Shown here: in pieces, positions 9,209 through 19,285 of the stretch
Layout: each line of letters begins with the position of its first letter
How positions within the stretch are numbered: position 1 is the first letter of the stretch
Assembly (NCBI RefSeq): GCF_001010355.1
Contig: NZ_JPLA01000049.1
Span: 46,526 to 110,525 of the forward strand
DNA length: 64,000 nt
Reading direction: 5' to 3'
Source: Dyella japonica DSM 16301
GTDB taxonomy: Bacteria > Pseudomonadota > Gammaproteobacteria > Xanthomonadales > Rhodanobacteraceae
Translations under genes and position numbers: made by a program
Notes under the pieces: model-generated
What the model saw: the letters and a program-made list of their open reading frames with translations, nothing else
Told to the model about the DNA's origin: nothing
Databases searched by the model: none

Positions 9209-10600
9209 ATGCGCTTGCGTAATGGTCTGGCGGTGTTCGCGCTGGTGTTCTCGCTGAAAGCTGCTGCCACCTCGCCCGCCTTGGATACGCCGTTGACCAA
9301 AGCGGCGCAGGCGGCGCTGGAGAGCGCGACCATCAAGAACGGTCCGGGCGTGGTGGCGGTCATCGCCAAGGGCGACACCATCGTGTATCGCGGCGCGACC
9401 GGACTCGCCCAGATCGAACTGGGCGTGCCGCTGGATCCGGACCAGGTGTTGCGCATTGCGTCGGTCACCAAGATGTTCACCGCGGCCACGGTGATCAAGC
9501 TGGCCGAGATGGGCAAGCTGTCGCTGGACGATACGCTGGCCACTTATCTCCCTGACTTTCCCAACGCGGGCAAGATTACGCTGCGGGAACTGTTGCAGCA
9601 CACGGCGGGTGTTTCGGACAAGACCAAGGATCCGCAGCCCGGCTTCATGAGGCGCGATGTGGATACGGCCACCCTGGTGGACGAAATCCGCAAGCGCACG
9701 CCGGCATTCGCGCCGGGCGCGCAGCAGCAGTATTCGAACGGTGGCTACATACTGCTGGGTGCCGTGATCGAGAAGGTCACCGGCGAACCCTGGCACGTGG
9801 CCATGACGCGCCTCCTGCTCGAGCCCTTGGGTCTGCAACACATCCGTTACGGCGACAACGCCGTGGTCATCCCGGGGCGCGTCGCCGGCTACACGTCGGA
9901 CAATCCCGCGCATCAGATCAACAATGCGGGCTACATCAGCATGAGCATTCCCGCAGCGGCGGGCGGTCTGGTCGCGACCGCGGACGATCTCCTGCGCTGG
10001 ATGCGCGCCCTCGCGCATGGACAGGTGATCAGCGCGAAGGACTTCCAGATGATGATCACGCCGGCGATGCCCGGCGCCGCGCATCCCTACGGCATGGGCA
10101 TGTATCTCTGGCACGTGCGCGGCAGCAGCATGGTCGGGCATACGGGGCAGATCGACGGCTTCTGTTCCGCCGTCGCTTACCTGCCAAAGCAGGATGTGAC
10201 AGTGATCGTGCTGGCCAATGATGACCATTTCGATGCGCGCACCATGAGCCGTCGCCTGGCCGCCATCGCGCTGGGTCGGCCTTACGAGACGCCAGTGGCG
10301 GCGACGCCATCCGAGGCGGCGTTGACTGCCATGGAAGGCAGCTATCGCATCGACGACGCCTCCGTGCAGATGCTGAAGATCCAGGACCACCAGCTCTACG
10401 CCCAACGCACCGGCCGCCATGCGGTGCCGCTGCAAGTGGCGACCGATGGCAAGCTCTATTTCGTGCCGGACGAACTGAGCTACTTCGTGCCCGTGCGTGA
10501 CGCCGCGGGCAAGGTGAAGCGGCTGGATTATTTCGATGGCGGTGATGCCCCCGCGATGCCCATGCCTCGGGTGACCGCCGCCAGCGATCCTCATCCATAG
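9209..10600 (+). CDS. Exported serine hydrolase of the beta-lactamase/PBP4* family
   Basis: A 463-residue periplasmic or outer-membrane-associated protein with a class C beta-lactamase fold. It has a signal peptide (MRLRNGLAVFALVFSLKAAA), the nucleophile motif SVTK in LRIASVTKMFTAATVIKLAEMG, the YSN motif in QQYSNGGYILLG, and HTGQIDGF in place of the KTG triad. About 110 C-terminal residues form a separate beta-rich domain, as in many esterase/peptidase members. The family includes D-aminopeptidases, esterases and beta-lactamases, so substrate cannot be set. It stands alone between gnd (252-base gap) and the formate dehydrogenase operon (275-base gap). I found no strong operator in either gap. 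Confidence 0.85.
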   Translation: MRLRNGLAVFALVFSLKAAATSPALDTPLTKAAQAALESATIKNGPGVVAVIAKGDTIVYRGATGLAQIELGVPLDPDQVLRIASVTKMFTAATVIKLAEMGKLSLDDTLATYLPDFPNAGKITLRELLQHTAGVSDKTKDPQPGFMRRDVDTATLVDEIRKRTPAFAPGAQQQYSNGGYILLGAVIEKVTGEPWHVAMTRLLLEPLGLQHIRYGDNAVVIPGRVAGYTSDNPAHQINNAGYISMSIPAAAGGLVATADDLLRWMRALAHGQVISAKDFQMMITPAMPGAAHPYGMGMYLWHVRGSSMVGHTGQIDGFCSAVAYLPKQDVTVIVLANDDHFDARTMSRRLAAIALGRPYETPVAATPSEAALTAMEGSYRIDDASVQMLKIQDHQLYAQRTGRHAVPLQVATDGKLYFVPDELSYFVPVRDAAGKVKRLDYFDGGDAPAMPMPRVTAASDPHP

Positions 10601-10875
10601 CCCATCGGTGGCGTGACGAAAATGTGATCGACGGGAGCTTTCTGTCCACCAGAGATCATACTTTCGTCTAAGGCAAAGCGGATGTCTGCACGCGACGAAA
10701 GTCGCTCCGGCGCAAAGTGAAATCGCAAGAAAACCGACCCCTCACGCAGGGTCATCTGTGCTACCTTTTTCAGCAGACAACGGATTGAATCCCGTCGTCG
10801 CCACGGAGTAGTCGAGCCACGTCGACGCCCTAGCTTGGGCGCTTGGTCCAGCCAGATTTCCGGGAGCGCAACGCG

Positions 10876-13800
10876 ATGCCAATGACTCGCCGCGAGTTCA
10901 TCAAGTTCACAGGCTTGGGGCTGGCTGCATCCAGTCTCGGCGTGCTGGGCTTTGGCGAATCGGGGGTGGCGCAAGCCGCCGCCGTTCGACCTTTCAAGCT
11001 TGCCCACGCCACTGAAACGCGCAACACCTGCACGTATTGCTCAGTGGCCTGCGGCATCATCATCTACAGCATGGGTGATCGCGCCAAGAACGCGCTGTCC
11101 AACATCATCCACATCGAGGGTGATCCGGATCACCCGGTCAATCGCGGCACCTTGTGCCCGAAGGGTTCGGCACTGCTCGATATTGTGCATGCGCCCACGC
11201 GCCTCAAAGAGCCGCGTTACCGCGCGCCCGGCGGCACCGAGTTCAAGACCGTTTCCTGGGACTTCGCGCTCGATCGCATCGCGCGTCTGATGAAGGACGA
11301 CCGCGACAAGAACTTCATCGCGAAGAACGCCAAGGGCGACACCGTCAATCGCTGGACCAGCGTGGGCATGCTGGCGGCGTCGGCGTCGTCCAGCGAAACC
11401 TCCTACCTGACCTGGAAGGTGGTCCGCTCGCTCGGCATGGTGGTGTTCGACAACCAGGCGCGTGTCTGACACGGACCGACGGTGGCCAGTCTGGCCCCAT
11501 CATTCGGTCGCGGTGCAATGACCAACACCTGGCAGGACATCAAGAACGCCAACGTCGTGATCGTCATGGGTGGCAATGCCGCCGAGGCGCATCCGTGCGG
11601 CTTCAAATGGGTGATCGAGGCGAAGATCGAGAACGGCGCCAAGCTCGTGGTGGTCGATCCGCGCTTCACGCGCACGGCCTCGGTGGCCGATTACTACGCG
11701 CCGATCCGCCCGGGCACCGATATCGCCTTTCTCAATGGCGTGATTCGCTACCTGCTGGAGCACGACAAGATCCAGCATGAGTACGTGCGCTCGTACACCA
11801 ATGCCAGCCTGATCGTGAAGGACGGTTTCGATTTCCAGGATGGCCTGTTCACCGGCTACAACGAGGAAACGCGTACCTACGACAAGTCGACCTGGGACTA
11901 CGACCTGGACAAGGACGGTTTCGCCCGCTCTGATGACACCTGGCAGGATCCGCGTTGCGTCATCAACCTGCTCAAGCATCACGTCTCACGCTATACGCCG
12001 GAGATGGTGTCGCGCATTTGCGGGACGCCGCAGGACAAGTACCTGCACGTCTGCGAATTGATCGCCAGCACCAGCGCACCCGACCGGGCCATGACCAGCC
12101 TGTTTGCGCTCGGTTGGACGCAGCACTCGGTGGGCGCGCAGAACATCCGCAACATGGCGATGATCCAGCTGCTGCTGGGCAATATCGGCGTGGCGGGCGG
12201 CGGCATGAATGCCTTGCGCGGGCACTCCAACATCCAGGGTTTGACCGACGTCGGCCTGCTGTCCAACCAGATGCCGGGCTATATGAACCTGCCCACCGAC
12301 AAGGAAACGGATTTCGACATCTACATGTCGACCCGTCAATTCAAGCCGTTGCGCCCGGGCCAGATCAGCTATTACCAGAACACCCGCAAGCTGTTCGTGA
12401 GCTTCATGAAGGCGTTCTACGGCGACGCCGCCACGCAGGAAAACCACTGGGCGTTCGACTGGCTGCCCAAGCTCGATATCCCGCTGTACGACATCATCAA
12501 GGCGTTCGAGATGATGAACGCCGGTCAGATGACCGGTTACATCTGCCAGGGCTTCAATCCGCTGCAGGCGTTCCCGGATCGCGGCAAGATCCGCCGCGGC
12601 CTGAGCAAACTGAAGTTCCTGGTGACGATGGATCCGCTGGATACCGAGACCTCGCGTTTCTGGCAGGATTTCGGTCCGCAGAACCCGGCCGATTCGGCCA
12701 AGATCCAGACCGAAGTATTCCAGCTGCCCACCACCTGTTTCGCCGAAGAAAACGGCTCGCTGGTCAATTCGGCGCGCTGGCTGCAGTGGCACTGGAAAGC
12801 GGCGGAAGGTCCCGGCGATGCGATGTCCGACATCTGGATCATGAGCGGCATCTATCACCGCCTGCGCGAGCTGTATCGCAAGGAAGGCGGCGCCTTCCCC
12901 GATCCGCTGCTCAACCTCACCTGGAAATACACCGACCCGCTGAGTCCCGATCCGGAAGAGCTGGCGAAGGAAATGAACGGTCGCGCCCTGGCCGATCTCA
13001 CCGACGCAACCAGCGGCGCAGTGACCAAGGCCGGCACGCTGCTCGATGGCTTTGGACAGTTGCGCGATGACGGCACGACCTCGTCCGGTTGCTGGATCTT
13101 CTCCGGCTCGTTTACCGAGAAGGGCAACCAGATGGCGCGGCGCGACGCCACCGATCCACGCGAGCAAGGCATCGCGCCGAACTGGGCGTGGGCGTGGCCG
13201 GCGAACCGGCGCATCCTGTACAACCGGGCCAGCGCCGATCCCACCGGCAAGCCGTGGAATGCGGCCAAGCCGGTGATCTCGTGGAACGGCACAAAGTGGG
13301 TGGGCATCGATGTGCCCGACTACACGCCCACCTTGGCCCCGTCGGCGGGCGCCAGTCCTTTCATCATGAACGACGAAGGCCTGGGTCGCCTGTTCGCCCG
13401 CAAGCTGATGGCGGAAGGGCCGTTCCCCGAGCACTACGAGCCGCTGGAATCGCCGGTGGAGAACCCGCTGCATCCCAAGGTGCAGAACAACCCGGCCGCC
13501 CGCGTGTTCGCCGATGATCGCGCCGCGTTTGGCAGTCCAAAGAACTTCCCCTATGTGGCCACCACCTATCGCCTCACCGAGCACTTCCACTTCTGGACCA
13601 AGCACGCGCTGATCAACGCGATCCTGCAGCCGGAGGAATTCATCGAGATCGGCGAGGTGCTGGCCAAGGAGAAGGGCATCGAGCAGGGCGGCTGGGTGAA
13701 GGTGTCGTCCAAGCGCGGCGAAGTGATATGCAAGGCCTATGTGACCAAGCGCATCAAGCCGCTTACGGTGGACGGCAAGCCGACCCACGTGATCGGCGTA

Positions 13801-13950
13801 CCGCTGCATTGGGGCTTCACCGGCCAGGCCAGGAAGGGCTATGGGGCCAACACGCTGACGCCGTCCGTGGGCGACGCCAATACGCAGACGCCGGAGTTCA
13901 AGGCGTTCCTGGTCAACATTGAAAAGACCACGGCGCCCGTCGCCGCCTGA
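10876..13950 (+). CDS. fdnG: Formate dehydrogenase N/O, catalytic alpha subunit, selenoprotein
   Basis: Periplasm-facing molybdenum (bis-MGD) subunit that oxidises formate to CO2. The frame is read through an in-frame TGA at 11467-11469 as selenocysteine (residue 198). The context [16 protein letters not shown] is the conserved Sec site of FdnG/FdoG. With Sec, the protein is 1,024 residues, the normal length. The N-terminus has a twin-arginine signal ([17 protein letters not shown]), and the [4Fe-4S] cysteines are CTYCSVACG and LCPKGS. A GGGAG ribosome site precedes the ATG at 10876. It is followed 10 bases later by the beta subunit. Everything needed to decode UGA is encoded downstream. I cannot separate FdnG from FdoG. 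Confidence 0.97.
11467..11509 (+). promoter_or_regulatory. Sec UGA codon with bacterial SECIS-like hairpin
   Basis: TGA at 11467-11469 is followed after 14 bases by a GGCC/GGCC stem (11484-11487 with 11493-11496) capped by AGUCU. An outer stem pairs GACCGA (11474-11479) with TCGGTC (11504-11509). Distance from UGA and the GU-containing loop closely match the Escherichia coli fdhF/fdnG SECIS, which recruits SelB with Sec-tRNA. Confidence 0.85.
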
Positions 13951-13960
13951 GGAAGCCGTC

Positions 13961-14875
13961 ATGTCCGATCTGCAATCGCAAGATTACATCCGGCGCTCCG
14001 CCTCCACGATGACGCCGCCGATGGCGCGCAGCACCGAGGAGCAGGTGGCCAAGCTCATCGATGTGACCCGCTGCATCGGCTGCAAGGCCTGCCAGTCGGC
14101 CTGCATGGAGTGGAACAACCTGCGCCAGGACATCGGCCACTTCGAAGGCTCTTATCAGAATCCCAATGATCTGAGCCCCGACGTGTGGACGCTGATGAAG
14201 TTCGCCGAGTACGAAAACGAGGAGGGCAATCTGGAGTGGCTGATCCGCAAGGACGGCTGCATGCACTGCGAAGATCCCGGCTGCCTCAAGGCCTGCCCGG
14301 CGCCCGGTGCGATCGTGCAATACGCCAACGGCATCGTCGATTTCATCAGCGACAAATGCATCGGCTGCGGCTACTGCGTGAAGGGTTGCCCGTTCGATAT
14401 TCCGCGCATCAGCAAGAAGGACCACAAGTCGTACAAGTGCACGCTGTGCTCCGACCGCGTCGCCGTCGGCCTGGAGCCAGCCTGCGTCAAGGCATGCCCC
14501 ACCGGCGCCATCATGTTCGGCACCAAGACCGACATGGCGCATTGGGCCGGCGAGCGCATCGTCGATCTCAAGTCACGCGGCTTCGAAAAGGCCGGCCTGT
14601 ACGACCCGCCGGAAGTGGGCGGCACCCATGTGATGTACGTGCTGCATCACGCCGACAAGCCCTCGCTGTATTCGGGCCTGCCTGACAATCCGCGCATCAG
14701 CGCCGCGGTGGAAGCGTGGAAAGGCATCGCCAAGCCGCTGGCCATGGTGGGCATCGCGCTGGCTGCGGTGGTGGGCTTCTTCCATTACATCGTGAAGGGT
14801 CCCAATGAAGTGACCGAAGAGGACGAGGTACAGGGCGAGCGTGCGCTGGAAGATGCCGCGGAGAAGACGCCATGA
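13961..14875 (+). CDS. fdnH: Formate dehydrogenase beta subunit (four-cluster ferredoxin)
   Basis: Electron-transfer subunit carrying electrons from the catalytic subunit to cytochrome b. The 304-residue protein has repeated [4Fe-4S] motifs: [44 protein letters not shown] and CTLCSDRV...CVKACPTGA. One C-terminal membrane anchor lies around residues 258-283 ([20 protein letters not shown]). The ATG at 13961 comes just after the alpha-subunit stop, and its own stop overlaps the gamma-subunit start. Identical domain order to FdnH/FdoH makes the call firm. Confidence 0.96.
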   Translation: MSDLQSQDYIRRSASTMTPPMARSTEEQVAKLIDVTRCIGCKACQSACMEWNNLRQDIGHFEGSYQNPNDLSPDVWTLMKFAEYENEEGNLEWLIRKDGCMHCEDPGCLKACPAPGAIVQYANGIVDFISDKCIGCGYCVKGCPFDIPRISKKDHKSYKCTLCSDRVAVGLEPACVKACPTGAIMFGTKTDMAHWAGERIVDLKSRGFEKAGLYDPPEVGGTHVMYVLHHADKPSLYSGLPDNPRISAAVEAWKGIAKPLAMVGIALAAVVGFFHYIVKGPNEVTEEDEVQGERALEDAAEKTP

Positions 14876-15531
14876 ACCACCCCAAGACCGTCATCATTCG
14901 CTACACCACGTCGCAGCGCGTCAATCACTGGATCAACGCCATCTGCTTCACCCTGATGGTGCTGTCGGGCCTGTCGATGTTCCACCCCATCATGTTCTGG
15001 CTGTCCAATCTGTTTGGTGGCGGCCAATGGACGCGGGCGATCCATCCGTGGATAGGCTGCGTGCTGATGGCCAGCTATATCGGGATGATCGTGCAGTTCT
15101 GGCGCGCAAACCTGTGGCGCCAGGAAGACACGGCTTGGATGAAGTCCGTGCCGGCGGTGGTCGAGGACGACGAGGAACATATCCCGGCGGTGGGCCACAA
15201 CAACGCCGGCCAGAAGCTGGTGTTCTGGTCGATGACGCTGCTGATTCCGACCTTGTTCCTCACCGGGCTGGTGATCTGGGAAGTGTATTTCGGCGAAGCC
15301 ACCTCGATTTCGGTGCAGCGTGCCGCCGTGCTGATCCATAGCACCGCGGCCTTCCTTGCCATCATCATCTGGATCATCCACGTCTATGCCGGCATCTGGG
15401 TGCGTCATTCGGTGCGCGCGATGACGCAGGGCTATGTGACACCGGGCTGGGCCTGGCGCCATCATCGCAAGTGGCTGTGGGAGCTGGCATCCGGCCAGAG
15501 CGGCAAGAACAGCATCAGGAAGCGTCCATGA
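14872..15531 (+). CDS. fdnI: Formate dehydrogenase gamma subunit, cytochrome b556
   Basis: Membrane di-heme cytochrome b that passes electrons from the beta subunit to quinone. The 219-residue protein has about four membrane helices: residues ~20-45 ([17 protein letters not shown]), ~58-80, ~120-140 ([18 protein letters not shown]) and ~150-175 ([21 protein letters not shown]). Conserved His residues in RVNHW, HPWIG and HVYAG are likely heme ligands. The ATG overlaps the end of fdnH by 4 bases, and its stop overlaps the fdhE start (ATGA), so the genes are translationally coupled. Confidence 0.95.
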   Translation: MNHPKTVIIRYTTSQRVNHWINAICFTLMVLSGLSMFHPIMFWLSNLFGGGQWTRAIHPWIGCVLMASYIGMIVQFWRANLWRQEDTAWMKSVPAVVEDDEEHIPAVGHNNAGQKLVFWSMTLLIPTLFLTGLVIWEVYFGEATSISVQRAAVLIHSTAAFLAIIIWIIHVYAGIWVRHSVRAMTQGYVTPGWAWRHHRKWLWELASGQSGKNSIRKRP

Positions 15532-16478
15532 AGCAGGCAGGCGCACCGCCCGAGGGCAAATGGACTGGCCCGCAGCACGCCGGCGTCCGTTCGCCCGATC
15601 CGATTCTGCTGGCCGATCCAGCCAGGCGTTTTTCAGCCACGGCGCAGCGCCTGCAGCAACTGGCCGACGGGCATCCGATGCAAGCCTGGCTGCAGTTCAT
15701 GGCGATGCTCTCGCGTGCGCAGCACGAGGTGGCAACCACGTTGGCGCCGGCAGCGGAACTCAGCGCGGCGTGGGTGGCCCAGGCGGTGGAAGCGCGCCTG
15801 CCGCCGCTGGCTGCAGACGGTCATCGTCGCGATGCGTCCTGGCGCGCCGGACTGGCGCTGCTGCTTGAGCGCATCGATCGCAGCGGTCTGCCACCGGCGG
15901 CCGTGCACGCGATCGAGCAACTGCAACGCAGCGATGCCGCCATGCTGGACGAACTGGCCGATCACTTCCTGCGTGGGGAAGTCGATGCCGGCGAAGTGGC
16001 CGCGATGGTCTTCATCGCCGCGGCGCTGCAAGTGTATTTCACCTGCTCGGCGGCGCGCCTGCGGGCCGGGGATTTGCGCCTGCTGGAAGAGCGCGCGCTC
16101 TGCCCATGCTGCGGCTCGCCCTCGGTGTCGGGGGTGATCACCGCCACCGGCGTGACGCCGGGCACGCGCTATCTCTCGTGTTCGATGTGCTCCAGCGCGT
16201 GGAACCACATGCGTGCGGTCTGCATCACCTGCGGCGGCACGCGCAAGCTGTTCCTGCAGGGCATCGAAGATGACCCGGGCATCGTCAAGGCCGAGACCTG
16301 CGCCGAATGCCACACCTACGCCAAGGTCCTCTACCAGCTGAAGGACACGCAGGTCGACCCGTATGCGGACGATCTCGCCTCGCTGGGCCTGGATATTCTG
16401 GTCACCGAAGCAGGCTTCGCCCGCCACGCGCCCAACCCGCTGCTGCTGGTGGGCGATGGCGAAGCGGTGGCCGAGTAG
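15528..16478 (+). CDS. fdhE: Formate dehydrogenase accessory protein FdhE
   Basis: Cytosolic iron-binding chaperone required for activity of respiratory formate dehydrogenases. The 316-residue protein shows the FdhE cysteine pairs CPCCGSPSV, CSMCSSAW, CITCGG and CAECHTYAK, followed by the typical tail DPYADDLASLGLDILVTEAGF. It starts in the ATGA overlap with fdnI, so the start is well supported. It completes the fdnGHI-fdhE operon. A hairpin at 16465-16486 straddles the stop codon. Confidence 0.95.
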   Translation: MKQAGAPPEGKWTGPQHAGVRSPDPILLADPARRFSATAQRLQQLADGHPMQAWLQFMAMLSRAQHEVATTLAPAAELSAAWVAQAVEARLPPLAADGHRRDASWRAGLALLLERIDRSGLPPAAVHAIEQLQRSDAAMLDELADHFLRGEVDAGEVAAMVFIAAALQVYFTCSAARLRAGDLRLLEERALCPCCGSPSVSGVITATGVTPGTRYLSCSMCSSAWNHMRAVCITCGGTRKLFLQGIEDDPGIVKAETCAECHTYAKVLYQLKDTQVDPYADDLASLGLDILVTEAGFARHAPNPLLLVGDGEAVAE

Positions 16479-16486
16479 CCACCGCC
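16465..16486. terminator. Hairpin between convergent fdhE and permease genes
   Basis: Perfect 8-base stem GCGGTGGC / GCCACCGC with a 6-base loop, extendable by an outer GCGATGGC/GCCATCGC pairing with a small bulge. It covers the fdhE stop and lies 11 bases from the end of the opposing permease gene. No T-run follows on either strand, so it may block transcripts or protect 3' ends rather than act as a simple intrinsic terminator. Confidence 0.4.
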
Positions 16487-16496
16487 ATCGCGTGCC

Positions 16497-17549
16497 TCAG
16501 TGCAGGCTCAGCCCTGACGCGAGCGCGCCACCCAGTATGCCGAAGCCGACCACGGCAGCGGCGATCGTCATCAGCAGTTGCAGATTGAAGGAACGCCCGA
16601 CCATCACCAGCGAGGGCAGGCTGACCGGCGGCAAGGTCATCATCAAGGCCGCCGCGGGTCCGGCGCCGATGCCCAGTGCCAGCATGGCCTGCACGATCGG
16701 CACTTCGCCCGCGGTGGGGATCACGAACAGCATGCCGGCAATCGCCAGGGCCGCGATCCAGAACCACTGATTGCCGATCTCCGGCCCGATATGCGGGAAC
16801 ATCCAGGCGCGCGCCGCCCCCAGCAGCAACACGATCACCACGTATTCGGGGATCAGCCGCACCGTCATCCTCAGGAAGATGCGCCCCCAGCGCTTCAAGG
16901 TGTCGCCCCATGACACGGGTTCGGACTCCAGCGGCAGCGCCGGGATCGGCACGTCCGCGCCCGGCGTCGACATCCGGTTCGCCAGATAGCCCAGACCGAA
17001 CACCATCGGCACGCTCAGCAGCAGGCGCAGCCCGGTCCAATACCAGCCGAGCACGAAGCCGGTGAAGATCAGGGTCGCCGGATTCAACATCGTGTTGCCC
17101 AGCCAGAACGCGACCGCGGCGCCCGGCGTCGCCCGATGCGCACGCAGGCCCACCACCACCGGCGAGGCGCAGCAGGTGCACATCATCCCCGGCACTGCCA
17201 GCAGCCCGCCGGCCAGCACGCTGCCAAAGCCGTAACGGCCGAGCACGCGCTCCACCCAACGCACCGGCAGCAAGGCCTGCACGCCCGAACCCAGCAGCAG
17301 ACCCAGCACCATTGCCTGCCAGATGGCCTTGCCGTAGGCCAGGGCATAACCGAGCGCGGCGCTCCAGGACGGCGCCGGTGCGCTGGCCTGGTCGCCCATC
17401 AGGATCGAGTGGCCGATCGAATGCTGGGACGCGGCCACAAAGGCACGCCCGTAATACGGATGCCACTTCACATAGAACAGGCCGGCAATGGCCAGCAACA
17501 GGAACACGGACCAGCGGACATGACGCGCTGTTTGAAGTGCGGCAGACAT
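16497..17549 (-). CDS. Putative permease, YraQ/ArsP-like (DUF318 family)
   Basis: A 350-residue polytopic inner-membrane protein with about eight to ten helices. The family core motif is MMCTCCASPVVVGLRAHRA at the first permease repeat, followed by AFWLGNTMLNPATLIFTGF. The second repeat has IPTAGEVPIVQAMLALGIGAGPAAALMM. The ATG at 17549 is chosen because GGGG lies six bases before it; starts at 17555 or 17576 are possible. ArsP members export organic arsenicals, but most YraQ-type members have no known substrate. The gene lies between fdhE and selA, on the opposite strand, within an otherwise selenium-only cluster. A link to selenium transport is suggested by position only. Confidence 0.82.
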   Translation of the reverse strand: MSAALQTARHVRWSVFLLLAIAGLFYVKWHPYYGRAFVAASQHSIGHSILMGDQASAPAPSWSAALGYALAYGKAIWQAMVLGLLLGSGVQALLPVRWVERVLGRYGFGSVLAGGLLAVPGMMCTCCASPVVVGLRAHRATPGAAVAFWLGNTMLNPATLIFTGFVLGWYWTGLRLLLSVPMVFGLGYLANRMSTPGADVPIPALPLESEPVSWGDTLKRWGRIFLRMTVRLIPEYVVIVLLLGAARAWMFPHIGPEIGNQWFWIAALAIAGMLFVIPTAGEVPIVQAMLALGIGAGPAAALMMTLPPVSLPSLVMVGRSFNLQLLMTIAAAVVGFGILGGALASGLSLH

Positions 17550-17866
17550 GGACATCCCCACGAACAGTCGTGACATCACGGCCCTGACAGGGCACGCCAT
17601 TGCCACCTCTGCCACAGGCCGGACGCACTGTGCAGGGGCAAGCCCATCGCGGCTGCTGGTGCAGTCGCGCGAGTGAGCATGCTACGGCATTCGGCCAATG
17701 TCACCCTAGCGAACGCCATAGCCACGCCCGCTCGTGAACCCGATGTGCACGCGGGTACGATGACGATGCGCCTTGACCGGCTTCAGCGCGCCCAGCAGCA
17801 TAGGGACAACCCTAGCCATCATCGGCGTGCACTGAAGAGTGCCGTTGATGTCACTGGAAAAGCGCC
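17550..17866. other. Intergenic gap between permease and selA
   Basis: This 317-base gap holds the divergent promoters of the permease and of selA-selB. I see no convincing gene. The only structure noted is a small inverted repeat TAGGG-ACAA-CCCTA at 17801-17814, about 50 bases upstream of selA. No clear sigma-70 boxes or known operator could be assigned. Confidence 0.4.
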
Positions 17867-19285
17867 ATGGCGGAACCTGATGTCGTCTCGCTGCGCCAAC
17901 TTCCTGCGGTTGCCACCGTGCTGGCAACGGCCGAAGCGGCGCTTTTGCTGGAACGGCACGGACGCGTGGCGACCACCGACGCCATCCGCCGGATGATCGA
18001 CGACGCCCGCGCCGCCTTGCGTGCGGCATCTGGCGCGGCGCCCGGCGCCGACGAACTCGCCCAACGCGCCGGCGCCTGGCTGGATGCACGCACGCCCGGC
18101 CTGCGCCCGTTGTTCAACCTTACCGGCACCGTGCTGCACACCAATCTCGGTCGCGCAGTGCTGGCCGAGGCGGCCATCGATGCGGCGGTGGATGCGATGC
18201 GCCACGCGGTGACGCTGGAATACGACCTGGACGAAGGCGGTCGCGGCGAGCGTGACGATCACCTGCGCTCCCTGCTGTGCAGCCTGACCGGCGCCGAAGA
18301 CGCCACCGTGGTGAACAACAACGCCGCGGCCGTGCTGCTTTGCCTCAACACCTTTGCGCTGGGCCGCGACGCCGTGGTTTCGCGCGGCGAGCTGATCGAG
18401 ATCGGCGGCGCCTTCCGCATGCCGGACATCATGGCCCGCGCCGGCGCGCACATGGTGGAAGTGGGTACCACCAACCGCACGCATGCCGCCGACTATCGCA
18501 GTGCGCTCAACCCGCGCACCGGCATCGTGCTCAAGGTGCATACCTCCAACTACCGCATCCAGGGCTTTACCGCGGAAGTAGGCGCCGCGGAGCTGGCGAC
18601 CATCGCCGATGCCGCCGGCGTGCCGCTGCTCAATGACCTGGGCTCCGGCAGCCTGGTGGATCTGTCGCGTTACGGGCTGGCCAAGGAGCCGACCGTGCGC
18701 GAGGCGGTGGGCGAGGGCGCGCGACTGGTCACCTTCTCCGGCGACAAGTTGCTGGGCGGCCCGCAGGCGGGCTTCATCGTCGGCGACCGTGCGCTGATCG
18801 AACAGATCAACCGCAATCCGCTCAAGCGTGCACTGCGCGTGGACAAGCTGCGCCTCGCTGCGATCGAGGCCACGCTCAAGCTCTATCACGATCCGGACCG
18901 CCTGGCCGAACGGCTGCCGACGCTGCGTTTTCTCGCACGCCAGCAGAGCGATATCCAGGCGCAGGCACAGCGCTTGCTGCCTGCGGTGATAGAGCGTCTC
19001 GGCGACGCCTTTGCCGTGGAGGTCGAGGACTGCCTGAGTCAGGTGGGTTCCGGCGCCTTGCCGCTGGATACGCTGACCAGCGCCGCCCTGGCGATTCGTG
19101 CACGTGGCAGCCAAAGCGCGCTGGAGCGCTTGACCGCCGCGCTGCGCGCACTGCCGCGTCCCATCATCGGGCGCGTGGCCATGGGTGCCTTGCGCCTGGA
19201 TCTGCGCTGCCTGGCCGCGCAGGACGAGCGCGCGTTCCTCGACGCGCTCGCCCAGCTTCCAGCCGCCGCCACGCACGCTCCATGA
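17867..19285 (+). CDS. selA: L-seryl-tRNA(Sec) selenium transferase
   Basis: PLP enzyme that converts seryl-tRNA(Sec) to selenocysteyl-tRNA(Sec) using selenophosphate. The 472-residue length matches bacterial SelA. Signatures are [54 protein letters not shown] and the PLP lysine in [14 protein letters not shown] (near residue 300). Its last codons overlap the selB start by 4 bases, so the two are co-translated. It stands between fdnGHI-fdhE and selB, supporting a dedicated role in decoding the UGA of fdnG. Confidence 0.97.
   Translation: MAEPDVVSLRQLPAVATVLATAEAALLLERHGRVATTDAIRRMIDDARAALRAASGAAPGADELAQRAGAWLDARTPGLRPLFNLTGTVLHTNLGRAVLAEAAIDAAVDAMRHAVTLEYDLDEGGRGERDDHLRSLLCSLTGAEDATVVNNNAAAVLLCLNTFALGRDAVVSRGELIEIGGAFRMPDIMARAGAHMVEVGTTNRTHAADYRSALNPRTGIVLKVHTSNYRIQGFTAEVGAAELATIADAAGVPLLNDLGSGSLVDLSRYGLAKEPTVREAVGEGARLVTFSGDKLLGGPQAGFIVGDRALIEQINRNPLKRALRVDKLRLAAIEATLKLYHDPDRLAERLPTLRFLARQQSDIQAQAQRLLPAVIERLGDAFAVEVEDCLSQVGSGALPLDTLTSAALAIRARGSQSALERLTAALRALPRPIIGRVAMGALRLDLRCLAAQDERAFLDALAQLPAAATHAP

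Noticed and set aside
10843..11482. Apparent premature stop splitting formate dehydrogenase alpha into two pieces
   Set aside because: The TGA is at the conserved Sec position, a SECIS hairpin follows, and selA, selB, tRNA-Sec and selD are present. It is a selenocysteine codon, not a pseudogene.
11986..13962. 658-codon minus-strand frame opposite the formate dehydrogenase alpha gene
   Set aside because: The plus strand encodes a certain enzyme; the minus-strand product is Arg/His-rich with no family match by eye.
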